A stretch of DNA of 64,000 nucleotides from Pseudactinotalea terrae (GCF_009733845.1 NZ_WNXZ01000002.1:310001-374000), one strand, 5' to 3'. Counted from the first letter of the stretch, positions 54,101 through 62,191 are shown. Notes: a model not told the origin generated them from the letters alone. Numbers and translations are program-made.

Positions 54101-55044
54101 ACCTCGTGATCGAGCACGCGCTCACACGCCCGGACTCCTCGCTCGCGGTGATCGCTCTCAACGCCCGCCACGCCGACCGGGTGCGTGAGGCCGTGATGTC
54201 GACCGCAGCCGGCGCGAGCATGGCGCGGTTCTTCGACCCATCCGCACCCGAGCCGTTCACGGTGGTGGACATCGAGTCGGTCGCCGGGCTGCGTCGCGAT
54301 GCCGTCATCCTCACCGTCGGGTACGGCAAGACGCCGCACGGCCGCGTGCTGTACCGCTTCGGCGCGATCAGCTCCTCGCACGGCGCGGAGCTGCTGGTCG
54401 ACGCGTTGGACGCATGCCGCCACACCCTCACCGTGGTCTCCTGCCTCGATGCCGACGAGCTGGACCCGGACCGGTTGCGCGCGGCCGGCGCCGTGGTGCT
54501 CCGCGACCTGCTGGCCTTCGCGCGTGAGGGCGTCGCCGCCCGGAGTGTCTTCGACGAGAACGAGGACGTGCCGGACCGGTTGCTCCGTGATCTCTCCGAC
54601 CGCCTGGAACGGCTCGGCCTGACGGTGGTGCCACGCTACGGCCCCGTGGGCGGGGTGCGGATCCCGCTCGCGATCGGCCATCCGGCGCTGCCGGACGAGC
54701 TGCTGCTCGCCGTGCTCACCGACGACGCCGATTACGTCACCGAACCCAGCCTGCGTCGTCGGGACCGCCACTGGGTGCAACGGCTGGAGAACCGGGGCTG
54801 GCACGTGCGGATGGTGTTCTCCACGGCGGTGTTCATGGATCCCCAGGGTGAGGCCCTCACGATCCGCGAGCTGGTGGAGCAGATCGTCGCCGAGCGCACC
54901 GGGGCTGCCGACCCGACGCTCACCCGCCCGGCCCTGCCGGCCGTCATCGACGACGACGCCGACGAGTCCGACGAGGCCCCCCAGGCCTTCGCCGAGGCCG
55001 CTGAGGATGACCCGAAGACCGGGAACGGATCAACGAGCGGGTGA
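51157..55044 (+). CDS. Degenerate superfamily-1 helicase-like protein with Vsr-like C-terminal domain
   Basis: A 1295-residue protein. The N-terminal part (about 45-320) resembles DUF4011-type regions. The helicase core lacks key residues: Walker A reads VDAPPGVDVPATVA (about 331-344) with no GKT, and the Walker B/motif III area reads VLDAVQHLPTEQ and VVGDTRRGG instead of DE...GD..Q. A helical insert spans about 430-720. Residues about 1160-1230 look like a Vsr/DUF559 nuclease-like fold (LLAVLTDDADYVTEPSLRRRD). Its tail (from about 1240) is acidic. TAGCGT lies 6 bases before the GTG. It may bind DNA without ATP hydrolysis. The next gene overlaps its stop. Confidence 0.76.
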   Translation: MSPPRKSPRHLHAGAETTSEDAAAAAEEHGGDGGEQEPTPQDPVAEATTTWRNRLGDLAGGSALWDVESLGDALVDLTAAHPNGIAQLFAGRTTRLSNLAREGSALTHARRRARIVRARTDELAQRYGFAPTYVAIGVASWTVPPPDAGEGSAAHGPEGAVNIPVLLRPVTITAHPADAEVDLELDPAVEINPVLIRALRARGVDLDPADLIAATQAAHGFTPAPALAALDDAAEGVVQGFKLEPRVVLGAFVHPGQALAEDLDADRLRRHEVVAALAGSEPDIRSLRRPLPVRRLADPDPESELGVGDLDAGQHRVLDAVAGGGHLLVDAPPGVDVPATVAALAAQAAAEGKRVLYVPGTKRAGESLHASLRSLGLADLVLDLGADTHWRETAADRLVDGLDARAPEFDPHVAEMRYELGQARAALSDYIHALHTARRPWDASAYLAMQELAELTSQRPGPRTQVRLDPKAVEMTLAERQHAREELAHAAALGAFRLRASDTPWYGAVLTGSEHATETLKRVRELAALLPTLREQVEATAAQTGLDVAHTLGQWSEQLELLEGIRASLDVFVPQVFERSANDMAAAAASRAWRERHGITLSWGERRRLKKQAKDLLRPGVAVADVHAELLAVQARRELWRRHCAGGGWPRLPEGMTNILSTEHDVRRLVEPLQDVLSPAMGDVDLLDVPLADLHSKLDRLGDDDATLRQMPERAGVLGVLKRLGLGPLVEDLTARRVPTELVGPEFDLAWWSSLLEQLLRGDPALAELDASSLDVASARLRELDTAQTASLRDPVLTRVAEHVRTTIGSDKPAAQDFYRAVRGNRVTDLKELQRRFGPVVWAPRPIWIVPPMLVPQVLGSERSVDLVVLDAVQHLPTEQAIAAISRGRQVVVVGDTRRGGAGLVAAAHVLPSVELPGDRLDLDAEIAGFLAEHGYGDVIRPVPGPPRPPGISLQLVAGTGMPGPGAESIESVQAEVDRVVDLVIEHALTRPDSSLAVIALNARHADRVREAVMSTAAGASMARFFDPSAPEPFTVVDIESVAGLRRDAVILTVGYGKTPHGRVLYRFGAISSSHGAELLVDALDACRHTLTVVSCLDADELDPDRLRAAGAVVLRDLLAFAREGVAARSVFDENEDVPDRLLRDLSDRLERLGLTVVPRYGPVGGVRIPLAIGHPALPDELLLAVLTDDADYVTEPSLRRRDRHWVQRLENRGWHVRMVFSTAVFMDPQGEALTIRELVEQIVAERTGAADPTLTRPALPAVIDDDADESDEAPQAFAEAAEDDPKTGNGSTSG

Positions 55045-55235
55045 ACGAGCCCGACAGCCCGGCTGCACCTGCGCCAGACGGCCGCCGACGCCGACGTCGC
55101 CGCGTCGTCAGACCCGGGGTCGAGCAGCCCGCGACGGACGAGCGCGCCTGGGAGGACGACGACCGCGCCTGGGGCGACAGCGCAGAGAACCGCGAGGACG
55201 CCCTGCGGCGCGACGTACCGCCTCACTGGAGTTGA
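55041..55235 (+). CDS. Small charged protein, conserved-type C-terminus
   Basis: A 64-residue protein starting at GTG inside the helicase-like gene's stop (GTGA). It has a basic run (GRRRRRRRVVRPGVEQP), then an acidic part (ERAWEDDDRAWGDSAEN) and ends DVPPHWS. Translational coupling suggests it works with, or is co-expressed with, the helicase-like protein. The function is unknown. Confidence 0.66.
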   Translation: MNEPDSPAAPAPDGRRRRRRRVVRPGVEQPATDERAWEDDDRAWGDSAENREDALRRDVPPHWS

Positions 55236-55260
55236 TCCCACGGTGCCGGTGCCGGCCCGC

Positions 55261-55313
55261 TACCCTCGTGGACGCCACGGGCGCCGGCCGGCGCCCGTCA
55301 CACCAGGAGGAGG
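55261..55313 (+). promoter_or_regulatory. mscL promoter, 22-bp palindrome and ribosome-binding site
   Basis: TACCCT (55261-55266) is a -10-like box. ACGGGCGCCGG (55277-55287) followed directly by its complement (55288-55298) forms a perfect 22-bp palindrome just downstream. AGGAGGAGG (55305-55313) is the ribosome-binding site, 7 bases before the ATG. The palindrome would sit in the 5' leader and may bind a regulator or hold an RNA hairpin close to the ribosome site. Confidence 0.6.
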
Positions 55314-55320
55314 CGCCCCG

Positions 55321-55737
55321 ATGATCCAGGGGTTCAAGGACTTCATCATGCGCGGCAACGTGGTCGAGCTGGCGATCGCTGTCGTCATCGGTTCCGCGTT
55401 CGCCGCGGTGGTCAACGCGTTCGTGTCGTCGATCGTGACGCCCATCTTGAACGCGTTCGGACCCCCGGACGCCGGTGGCTGGGGTATCGACCTGCGCGCC
55501 GGCGACACCGTCGACGGCGTCGACCCGACCCTGATCAACATCGGGGCGATCCTCAACGCGCTGATCGTGTTCCTGGTCACCGCACTCGTCGTGTACTTCG
55601 TGTTCGTCGTGCCGATGAACAAGTTCACCGAGCTGCAGAAGAAGCGCAGGGGCATCGTCGAGGACGAGCCGGCGCCGACAGACATCGACCTGCTCACCGA
55701 GATCCGCGACCTGCTCAAGGCGCAGAAGCAGGGCTGA
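55321..55737 (+). CDS. mscL: Large-conductance mechanosensitive channel
   Basis: A 138-residue channel with the amphipathic N-helix MIQGFKDFIMRGNVVELAIA, TM1 AVVIGSAFAAVVNAFVSSIV, a periplasmic loop and TM2 ALIVFLVTALVVYFVFVVPM, then the C-terminal helix DIDLLTEIRDLLKAQK. It opens under membrane tension to release solutes during osmotic downshift. The length is normal. Confidence 0.96.
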   Translation: MIQGFKDFIMRGNVVELAIAVVIGSAFAAVVNAFVSSIVTPILNAFGPPDAGGWGIDLRAGDTVDGVDPTLINIGAILNALIVFLVTALVVYFVFVVPMNKFTELQKKRRGIVEDEPAPTDIDLLTEIRDLLKAQKQG

Positions 55738-55747
55738 GCCGACGCAC

Positions 55748-55783
55748 ACGGCCGGAACCCGGCGGAGCGCGGGTCCCGGCCGT
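55748..55783. terminator. Terminator hairpin between mscL and the SAF gene
   Basis: ACGGCCGG (55748-55755) pairs with CCGGCCGT (55776-55783), and inside it ACCCG pairs with CGGGT, with one A-C mismatch. It lies between convergent genes and can serve both. Confidence 0.72.
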
Positions 55784-55791
55784 CGTCGTGC

Positions 55792-56436
55792 TCAGGCGGC
55801 GGCCAGAACCGCCCGGAACGGTCCGAAGCCGCTCGCGCCCGCGAGTGCCGAGGCATCGTCGGGGCGGATCGCCACCACGACCACGCCGTCGTCGCTCGAA
55901 CCGGATCCAGCGAGCCACGAGGCTCCCGGGTCGTCGGGGCTCGCGCGTGCCAGCACCAGCGCACCGGTGGTGACCAGCTCCGCCTCGGTCAGCCGTCCAC
56001 CGGTGTCGGCGGCCGCCAGATAGAGGTCGATGCGATCGCCCACGCGCACGAGGTCCGCCAGCACCGGGTCCGCGAGCGGTACCGGCACCACGACCCACCC
56101 GGGCGGCGCCGCGTCGGCCAGCCCGGGGCCCAGCAGCATGGTGTCGACGACCGGCACGCCCGCCGGCAGTCCCACGGTCAGGCGGGAGCCGACGGCGATC
56201 TCCGACCCGACGGTTCCGTCAGGTGCGTGCGTGGCTGGTTGCATCCGGAGGTCCGCCGCTGTGAGCACGGTGCCTGCCGGAACGTCGCGTGCGGTCACCA
56301 GCACCGGCACGGTCGGTGCTGGTGGCGGCCGCAGCTCGCCGACGACGACCCATGCGGCGAGAGCGAGGCAGAGCGCCACCACGAACCATCGGTAGCGCCG
56401 CAGGAGCGGCCGGAAGGACCGCGCGAGGTGAGCCAT
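55792..56436 (-). CDS. SAF-domain (CpaB/RcpC-like) protein
   Basis: A 214-residue protein with an N-terminal membrane anchor (about residues 16-33) and a SAF domain (VLVTARDVPAGTVLTAADLRM, about residues 45-65). SAF proteins form part of Flp/Tad pilus assembly, but no other pilus genes are in the window. The role here is uncertain. Confidence 0.76.
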   Translation of the reverse strand: MAHLARSFRPLLRRYRWFVVALCLALAAWVVVGELRPPPAPTVPVLVTARDVPAGTVLTAADLRMQPATHAPDGTVGSEIAVGSRLTVGLPAGVPVVDTMLLGPGLADAAPPGWVVVPVPLADPVLADLVRVGDRIDLYLAAADTGGRLTEAELVTTGALVLARASPDDPGASWLAGSGSSDDGVVVVAIRPDDASALAGASGFGPFRAVLAAA

Positions 56437-56531
56437 GAGGGCGACGCTAGGGCCGCCGTCGAGCCCTCACCGGAAGCACCTGGGGGTGCTGTGGACAGGC
56501 GCGCATCGGCGCGCACCTGTGGACAGCCGGG

Positions 56532-56873
56532 TCAGGAGGCCTTGCTCGCGGAGGTGCTGCTCGAGCTGGCGCTGGCCGTCGATGCGCTGCTCGACTCCTT
56601 CGCGGGCTTCGACTCCTTCGCGGGGGCGGTGCTGCCGGACTCCTTGCTGCCGGACTCCTTGCTGCTCGGCTCGGCGGGGGAGGAGCTGCTGCTCGTGCCA
56701 CGAGCATCGTTGCGGTAGAAGCCGGAACCCTTGAAGACCACGCCGACGTTGCCGAACTGCTTGCGCAGCGCGCCGCCGCACTCGGGGCACTCCGTCAGGG
56801 CGTCGTCGGAGAAGGCCTGGTAGATGTCGAAACGGTGGCCGCACGACGTGCAGGCATAGGCATAGGTGGGCAC
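56532..56873 (-). CDS. FmdB-family zinc ribbon protein with Ser/Lys-rich tail
   Basis: A 113-residue protein. The zinc ribbon (residues 1-45) begins PTYAYACTSCGHRF and continues ECPECGGALRKQFG; four Cys bind zinc. The tail (about 60-113) is low-complexity Ser, Lys, Glu, Ala. TAGAAT lies 8 bases before the GTG, a strong leaderless promoter. It is likely regulatory; FmdB was first linked to formamidase/amidase genes. Confidence 0.85.
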   Translation of the reverse strand: MPTYAYACTSCGHRFDIYQAFSDDALTECPECGGALRKQFGNVGVVFKGSGFYRNDARGTSSSSSPAEPSSKESGSKESGSTAPAKESKPAKESSSASTASASSSSTSASKAS

Positions 56874-56939
56874 GAAGCGCGATTCTACGTCCGGTGCGGC
56901 AGTCCGACGACCCACCCAGGTCCGGTTACCCTCGCTGTC

Positions 56940-59636
56940 GTGTCGAAGATGTCGGTGTGGCCACGCGTCGGGATCGGTGTCGCCGCGGTTCTCGCGGTGG
57001 TGCTGGTCGTCGGTGCGGTGACCCTGTTCACGGTCTCGCGGCGGGCGTTGCCCGATCACGCGGGTGAGTTCCGCATCGACGGGCTGAATGCCGAGGTGCA
57101 GGTGGTCCGGGACGATCTGGGCGTCCCGCAGATCTACGCGTCCACGTCGCACGACCTCTTCATGACGCAGGGCTACGTGCACGCGCAGGATCGCTTCTTC
57201 GAGATGGACTTCCGGCGCCACCTGACCGCGGGGCGGCTCTCGGAGCTCGTGGGCGCAGCCGGGCTGGGCGCCGACCGCACCATCCGCACGCTCGGGTGGC
57301 GGCACGTCGCCGAGCAGGAGTGGCCGCTGCTGTCGCAGGAGACCCGCACATACCTGCAGGCGTACGCCGAGGGTGTCAACGCCTACATCGAGGCGCGCGA
57401 GCCAGGCCAGCTCGCGCTGGAGTACACGGTGCTCGACATGCAGGTCGAGGTCGGCGAGATCGAGCCGTGGACGCCGATCGACTCGCTCGCGTGGCTCAAG
57501 GCGATGGCGTGGGACCTGCTCGGCAACTACGGCGACGAGCTCGGTCGGGCTGCCATCTACGGGCAGGCGGCAGGCTACGGTGCCGACGTCGCGCTCGAGA
57601 TGGTGAGCACGGTCTTCCCGCCGTACCCGACCGAGCGCAACCTCCCGATCCTCACGACGCCCGCGCTGCTGGAGGCGAACACCGCCCTCGAGGCTGCGGA
57701 GAGCGCCCAGGTCGACGAGACCCCGACCACGGAGACAGCGACCGGCGATCCGCTGCCGGACGCCGGCATGCACAGCGCGCTCGCCGATGTGCAGGCTGCC
57801 CTCGACGCCGTTCCGAGCCTTCTCGGGAACGGTGACGGGATCGGGTCCAACAGCTGGGTGGTCTCGGGCGAGCACACCGAGTCCGGGTTGCCGCTGCTCG
57901 CCAACGACCCGCACCTCGGGATCTCGCAGCCGGGCATCTGGTACCAGAACGGGCTGCACTGCACCACGGTGGGACCCGACTGCGAGTTCGACGTCGCGGG
58001 GTTCAGCTTCGCCGGGCTGCCCGGCGTCGTGATCGGGCACAACGCCGATCTCGGCTGGGGCTTCACCAACATGGGGAGCGACGCGGCCGACCTGTTCCTG
58101 GAGCGGGTCTACCCGGACGGCACCTACCTGTACGACGGCGAACGGGTGCCGCTGACCGAGCGGCAGGAGGTCATCGCCGTCAACGGTGGTGAGCCCGAGA
58201 CGATCGTGGTCCGCACGACCGGGCACGGGCCGATCATCTCCGATGTCCTCACCGGTTCGCGTGACGCCTCGGACCGCCCCTCGATCGAGGGCCAGCCGCC
58301 CGCGGGCGTGAACGGCTTCTCCGTGGCGATGCAGTGGACCGCGCTGATCCCGGGCCGTACCGCCGACGCGATCTTCCTGCTCGATACCGCCACGAACGCC
58401 GAGGAGATCGCGGCTGCAGCCGCCGTGTTCGAGGTTCCCACGCAGAACATCGTGTTCGCGACGACCGATGGCACCATCGGCTACCAGGCACCCGGCAAGG
58501 TGCCTATCCGCACGAAGGTGAGCGACGGCGTCGTGCCCAGCGACGGCTCGTGGCCGCGGCCCGGATGGGACCCGCGCTACGACTGGCAGGGCTACGTGGA
58601 GGCCGCCGATATGCCGCACGCGATCAACCCGGACGAGGGTTTCATCGTGGCGGCCAACCAGGCGGTGCAGGAGCCGAGCGCCGCCCCCTTCCTCACCGCC
58701 GACTACGACTACGGCTACCGGTCGCAGGCGATTCGCGACGCGCTCGAGGCGAAGATCGCCGACGGCGGTGGCCTCACCGCGGCCGACATGACCGAGATCC
58801 AGCTGATCGATGCGAACCCGTTCGCGGAGATGCTCGTGCCGGCGCTCGACGCCGTCGACATCGACGCGCAGGCGGAGTCGCCCGAGATCGCGGATTTCAC
58901 GGAGCGTGCCGTCGACCTGTTCGACGACTGGGACTACCGCAACGACACCGACTCGGCGGCGGCCGCCTACTTCGCCGCCGTCTGGCAGAACGTCCTGCGG
59001 CTCACGTTCTGGGACCAGGTGCCCGATGCGCAACGCCCCGACGGCGGCGCACAGTGGCTCGAGGCGGTGCGTGGGCTGCTGACCGACCCAGAGAGTGCGT
59101 GGTGGGACGATCGCGCGACCCTCACGGTCGTGGAGCAGCGCGACCAGATGCTCGCGCAAGCGCTCATCGACGCCCGCGCGCAGCTGACCGTCCTGCTGGG
59201 CAAGGACCCGCAGGAGTGGCGCTGGGGTGCGCTGCACCAGGCGGCGCCCGAGCACCAGAGCCTGGGCGGCGAGGCGATGCCCGGCATCATCCGCAACCTC
59301 GTCAACCCCGCCCCTGTCGGGGTGGCGGGCGGAAGCTCGATCGTCAACGCGAACGGCTGGAACGCCGCCACCTGGGAGGTCGCCGACGACGGCCAGCTGA
59401 CCTACCCCGTGTTCGACGTCACCTGGGTGCCCGCGATGCGGATGGTCCTCGATCTGTCCGACTGGGACGCCTCCACCTGGGTGCAGCTGACCGGGAACTC
59501 GGGGCACCCGCTCTCGCAGAACTACTCCGACCAGTTCCACTCGTGGGCCGAGGGCGAGACGTACCCGTGGGCGTTCAGCTCCGACGCGGTCGAGGAAGCG
59601 GGCACCGACAGACTGACGCTGCGACCGCCGGGCTGA
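56940..59636 (+). CDS. Penicillin acylase family protein (Ntn hydrolase)
   Basis: An 898-residue protein. Residues about 9-30 are a hydrophobic signal anchor. The N-terminal alpha region is followed by a spacer (about residues 240-302). The self-cleaved beta subunit starts at Ser303 in GSNSW, the N-terminal nucleophile. NDPHLGISQPGIWYQNGLH and VIGHNADLGWGFTNMGSDA are family hallmarks. Family members hydrolyse N-acyl bonds such as penicillins or acyl-homoserine lactones. TACCCT lies 7 bases before the GTG. It is divergent from the FmdB gene. Confidence 0.92.
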   Translation: MSKMSVWPRVGIGVAAVLAVVLVVGAVTLFTVSRRALPDHAGEFRIDGLNAEVQVVRDDLGVPQIYASTSHDLFMTQGYVHAQDRFFEMDFRRHLTAGRLSELVGAAGLGADRTIRTLGWRHVAEQEWPLLSQETRTYLQAYAEGVNAYIEAREPGQLALEYTVLDMQVEVGEIEPWTPIDSLAWLKAMAWDLLGNYGDELGRAAIYGQAAGYGADVALEMVSTVFPPYPTERNLPILTTPALLEANTALEAAESAQVDETPTTETATGDPLPDAGMHSALADVQAALDAVPSLLGNGDGIGSNSWVVSGEHTESGLPLLANDPHLGISQPGIWYQNGLHCTTVGPDCEFDVAGFSFAGLPGVVIGHNADLGWGFTNMGSDAADLFLERVYPDGTYLYDGERVPLTERQEVIAVNGGEPETIVVRTTGHGPIISDVLTGSRDASDRPSIEGQPPAGVNGFSVAMQWTALIPGRTADAIFLLDTATNAEEIAAAAAVFEVPTQNIVFATTDGTIGYQAPGKVPIRTKVSDGVVPSDGSWPRPGWDPRYDWQGYVEAADMPHAINPDEGFIVAANQAVQEPSAAPFLTADYDYGYRSQAIRDALEAKIADGGGLTAADMTEIQLIDANPFAEMLVPALDAVDIDAQAESPEIADFTERAVDLFDDWDYRNDTDSAAAAYFAAVWQNVLRLTFWDQVPDAQRPDGGAQWLEAVRGLLTDPESAWWDDRATLTVVEQRDQMLAQALIDARAQLTVLLGKDPQEWRWGALHQAAPEHQSLGGEAMPGIIRNLVNPAPVGVAGGSSIVNANGWNAATWEVADDGQLTYPVFDVTWVPAMRMVLDLSDWDASTWVQLTGNSGHPLSQNYSDQFHSWAEGETYPWAFSSDAVEEAGTDRLTLRPPG

Positions 59637-59651
59637 GACCAGCCGTCGGGG

Positions 59652-60272
59652 TCACTCCCCGACGAACCACCATCCCGCCGGGGTGAGCACGCCGTCCACC
59701 GTGCGGTCATGGGCGGCGCGGGGGAGCGGGGCGTCGCAGACCTCGTCCTCGAAGACGATCGCGACCACCGGGGCGTCCGGGCGCCGGTGCTCGAGCACGC
59801 GGTCGTACCAGCCGCCGCCCTGACCGAGCCGGACACCGGCGCGGTCGACAGCCAGCGCTGGTGCGAACACGACGTCGGCGCGCTGGAGCGCGGTGATGCC
59901 CAGCCCGGGGCCCTCCGGCTCGGGCGGGCGGCCCGGCGCGCGCATCTCCAGCGTGCCGCCGGGCTTGTGGAGGGCCCAATCGCGGCTCAGCCCGGCACCG
60001 AGGATGGGCAGCAGCACGTCGATGCCACGCGAGTGCAGGTGCTCGATCAACGGACCGGTGCCCGGTTCGTTGGGTCGGGCCGCGTAGACGGCGACGCAGC
60101 CGGCGTCCGCGACGATCTCGCTCGCGTGCGTGGCGATCGCCTCGCCGGCCTGGGTGCGCTCACGCGGGCTGCGGGCGTTGCGGTGGGTGCGCACCGCCTC
60201 GCGCAGCAGGTGTTTGGCGTCCTCGGTGTCAAGGGTCGCGTCTGACGTGACAAGGGACGACACCGACCACAT
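59652..60272 (-). CDS. 5-formyltetrahydrofolate cyclo-ligase
   Basis: A 206-residue enzyme from ATG at 60272, preferred as AAGGTGG lies 5 bases upstream; GTG at 60281 (209 residues) is an alternative. The hallmark is VRLGQGGGWYDRVLEHR (about residues 150-166), and DVVFAPALAVDRAG lies just before it. It converts 5-formyl-THF to 5,10-methenyl-THF with ATP in the cytoplasm. Confidence 0.9.
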   Translation of the reverse strand: MWSVSSLVTSDATLDTEDAKHLLREAVRTHRNARSPRERTQAGEAIATHASEIVADAGCVAVYAARPNEPGTGPLIEHLHSRGIDVLLPILGAGLSRDWALHKPGGTLEMRAPGRPPEPEGPGLGITALQRADVVFAPALAVDRAGVRLGQGGGWYDRVLEHRRPDAPVVAIVFEDEVCDAPLPRAAHDRTVDGVLTPAGWWFVGE

Positions 60273-60374
60273 GGGATCCACCTTCCCCTACCGAGGGGTC
60301 CGAACGCCACTCGGCACCCCGGGATCTCACGATCCTGACGCCATCGGGTGCTCGGATAGCCCTATGGTGCTCCG

Positions 60375-60950
60375 GTGGACCTCACTGACGGCGTCGTGCG
60401 TCTGCGGCCGCTGCGCCGCCGGGACGGTGCCGCCTGGGACCGGTTGCGTCGTGAGAACGAGCGGTGGCTGCGTCGGTGGGAGGCGACCTCGCCCGACCCG
60501 GGGTCGCGGCGCCCGACCTTCGGCCAGTACGTGCGCGACCAGGCGCGAGCGGCGCGCAGTGGCGCGGGCTTCAGCTTCGGCGTCGAGTTCGAGGGTGAGC
60601 TCGTCGGGCACCTGACGATCTCGGGGGTGACGATGGGCTCGCTGCGGGGTGCCGCGATCGGATACTGGATCGGGGAGCGCTGGGCCGGGCGGGGACTGAT
60701 CCCGCGGGCGGTCGCGCTCGCCGCCGACTTCTGCTTCTTCTCGCTCGAGCTGCACCGGGTGGAGATCAACATCAGGCCGGAGAACTCCCCGAGCCTGCGT
60801 GTCGTCGAGAAGCTGGGCTTCCGTGACGAGGGGGTGCGGGAGCGCTACCTGCACATCGACGGCCAGTGGTGCGACCACCGCACGTTCGCCCTCACCGCCG
60901 AGGAGATCGGCACCGGTCTGACCAGCAGACTCGCCGCGAGACGCGGCTAG
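60375..60950 (+). CDS. GNAT family N-acetyltransferase (RimJ/RimL-like)
   Basis: A 191-residue acetyltransferase. The acetyl-CoA loop is IGERWAGRGLIPRAVALA and LHRVEINIRPENSPSLRVVEKLGF is the RimJ/L helix-strand. TATGGT (60363-60368) lies 6 bases before the GTG (leaderless). It may acetylate a ribosomal protein, but targets in this group vary. Confidence 0.88.
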   Translation: MDLTDGVVRLRPLRRRDGAAWDRLRRENERWLRRWEATSPDPGSRRPTFGQYVRDQARAARSGAGFSFGVEFEGELVGHLTISGVTMGSLRGAAIGYWIGERWAGRGLIPRAVALAADFCFFSLELHRVEINIRPENSPSLRVVEKLGFRDEGVRERYLHIDGQWCDHRTFALTAEEIGTGLTSRLAARRG

Positions 60951-61009
60951 TGCTCGACACGCCGAGCCGGTAGCGGGGCGGCGGCCCTCGCCGGACCTAC
61001 CGTCGTGAC

Positions 61010-61912
61010 GTGGGCGATATCGCAGGCTGGGTTCTGCTCGGCATCGGGGTCATCGTCTTCGCGTACATCATCCCTACCGCGATCCGATCGCGGCAGGTGG
61101 TGGTCGACTCCCGGGTCGATGACCGCTACTCCGACGATCTCCGGATCGTCGCGACGGCGGGGCGTCGAGCGGGATCGTCACCGACAACAGGCAGAGTGTT
61201 CGTCCACCAGGTGCGGGCGAACGAGGAGGTTCCCATGAGTTCCCCGGCTGATCGCCAGCTCGCTGCTGCAGACGCGCGCCGCCTCGCGGCCGCCCGCGCT
61301 GCCCGCGCTGCTGCCTCGAGCCGTCGCGCTGCTGCTGCGCGCCGTCGGCTCGCGCTCACCGGGCTGCTGCTCCTGGGCGCCGCCGGCCTGTGGGCAGGCT
61401 TCGCGCTGCTGACGTGGCCGATCGTCGCTCCGATCCTCGCGACCGTCGCGCTGGCCGGTGTGGTGCTGCTCGGCCGCCGGGCCGCGACCGCCGGTAACGC
61501 CGCGGACGCGCGCTGGGAGCGCGAGCTCGAGGCGATCGCGGCGCACGCACGCGACCGCGCGTCGTCCAGCGTCCGCAGGTGCGGCAAGCCCCAGCTCCGC
61601 GTCGACGTCGATCCGACGACCCTGGTGGCCGAGGCCGCCCCGGCCATCGCGCCTGAGGCCGCCGCTCACGCACCGCGGGAGGGTGCCTGGACCCCGGTCC
61701 CGGTGCCTCCGCCCGCCTACACGCTCAAGCAGTCCGCCCCGCGCCGCGAGGTGTCGCCGCTGGCGATGGGCGCCCCCACCGAGGTCATCGAGCCCGTGGC
61801 GGCCGAGGGCGGCGAGGCAGCTCCCGCCGTCGAGCCCGCTCAGAAGCGCACCCCGGTGGAGCCGGCGATCGACGTCCAGGCCGTCCTCGCTCGCCGCCGC
61901 GCAGCAGGCTGA
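61010..61912 (+). CDS. SepX/GlpR-like divisome-associated membrane protein
   Basis: A 300-residue protein with an N-terminal membrane segment (MGDIAGWVLLGIGVIVFAYI), a central Ala/Arg-rich coiled region (about 80-115), a pair of membrane segments (about 116-160), and a low-complexity Pro/Ala/Glu tail ending VQAVLARRRAAG. This architecture and place, between GNAT and tRNA-Ala, fit SepX/GlpR, which interacts with the cell-division machinery. TACCGT lies 6 bases before the GTG. The assignment rests on architecture and context. Confidence 0.68.
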   Translation: MGDIAGWVLLGIGVIVFAYIIPTAIRSRQVVVDSRVDDRYSDDLRIVATAGRRAGSSPTTGRVFVHQVRANEEVPMSSPADRQLAAADARRLAAARAARAAASSRRAAAARRRLALTGLLLLGAAGLWAGFALLTWPIVAPILATVALAGVVLLGRRAATAGNAADARWERELEAIAAHARDRASSSVRRCGKPQLRVDVDPTTLVAEAAPAIAPEAAAHAPREGAWTPVPVPPPAYTLKQSAPRREVSPLAMGAPTEVIEPVAAEGGEAAPAVEPAQKRTPVEPAIDVQAVLARRRAAG

Positions 61913-61960
61913 GCCGACGTCATCACGACGGCGGCAGGGTGTTATTCTTGTCGCCGACCT

Positions 61961-62033
61961 GGGGCTATGGCGCAGTTGGTAGCGCGTCTCGTTCGCAATG
62001 AGAAGGTCGGGGGTTCGAATCCCCCTAGCTCCA
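61961..62033 (+). tRNA. tRNA-Ala (anticodon CGC)
   Basis: A 73-base cloverleaf with acceptor GGGGCTA (61961-61967) and TAGCTCC (62026-62032), discriminator A. Anticodon loop TTCGCAA gives CGC, which reads GCG. The T-arm is GGGGG-TTCGAAT-CCCCC. CCA is not encoded. TATTCT at 61943-61948 is the -10 box. A duplicated tail follows. Confidence 0.96.
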
Positions 62034-62038
62034 CAACA

Positions 62039-62077
62039 CAGAAGGACCAGGGCACGATTTTCGCCCTGGTCCTTCTG
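62039..62077 (+). terminator. tRNA-Ala terminator (first copy)
   Basis: CAGAAGGACCAGGGC (62039-62053) pairs perfectly with 62063-62077 around the loop ACGATTTTC, a 15-bp stem. It lies 6 bases after the tRNA. Confidence 0.88.
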
Positions 62078-62152
62078 CGTTGAGAAGGCCAGTGATTCGA
62101 GGAGTCCGCCGCAGCGGAGCGAGGACGGCGGGGTCCCCCTAGCTCCACAACA

Positions 62153-62191
62153 CAGAAGGACCAGGGCACGATTTTCGCCCTGGTCCTTCTG
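62153..62191 (+). terminator. Second copy of the tRNA-Ala terminator
   Basis: The same 15-bp hairpin as at 62039-62077, shifted by exactly 114 bp through the tandem duplication. Confidence 0.85.

Noticed and set aside
50815-54804. 1329-residue antisense frame
   Set aside because: It is the high-GC shadow of the helicase-like gene, rich in Arg, Gly and His, without domain features.
55748-55783. Small RNA gene after mscL
   Set aside because: A single hairpin between convergent stops is better explained as a terminator.
56876-59540. Long antisense frame across the penicillin-acylase gene
   Set aside because: It only becomes meaningful at its C-terminal end, the FmdB protein; the rest is a shadow.
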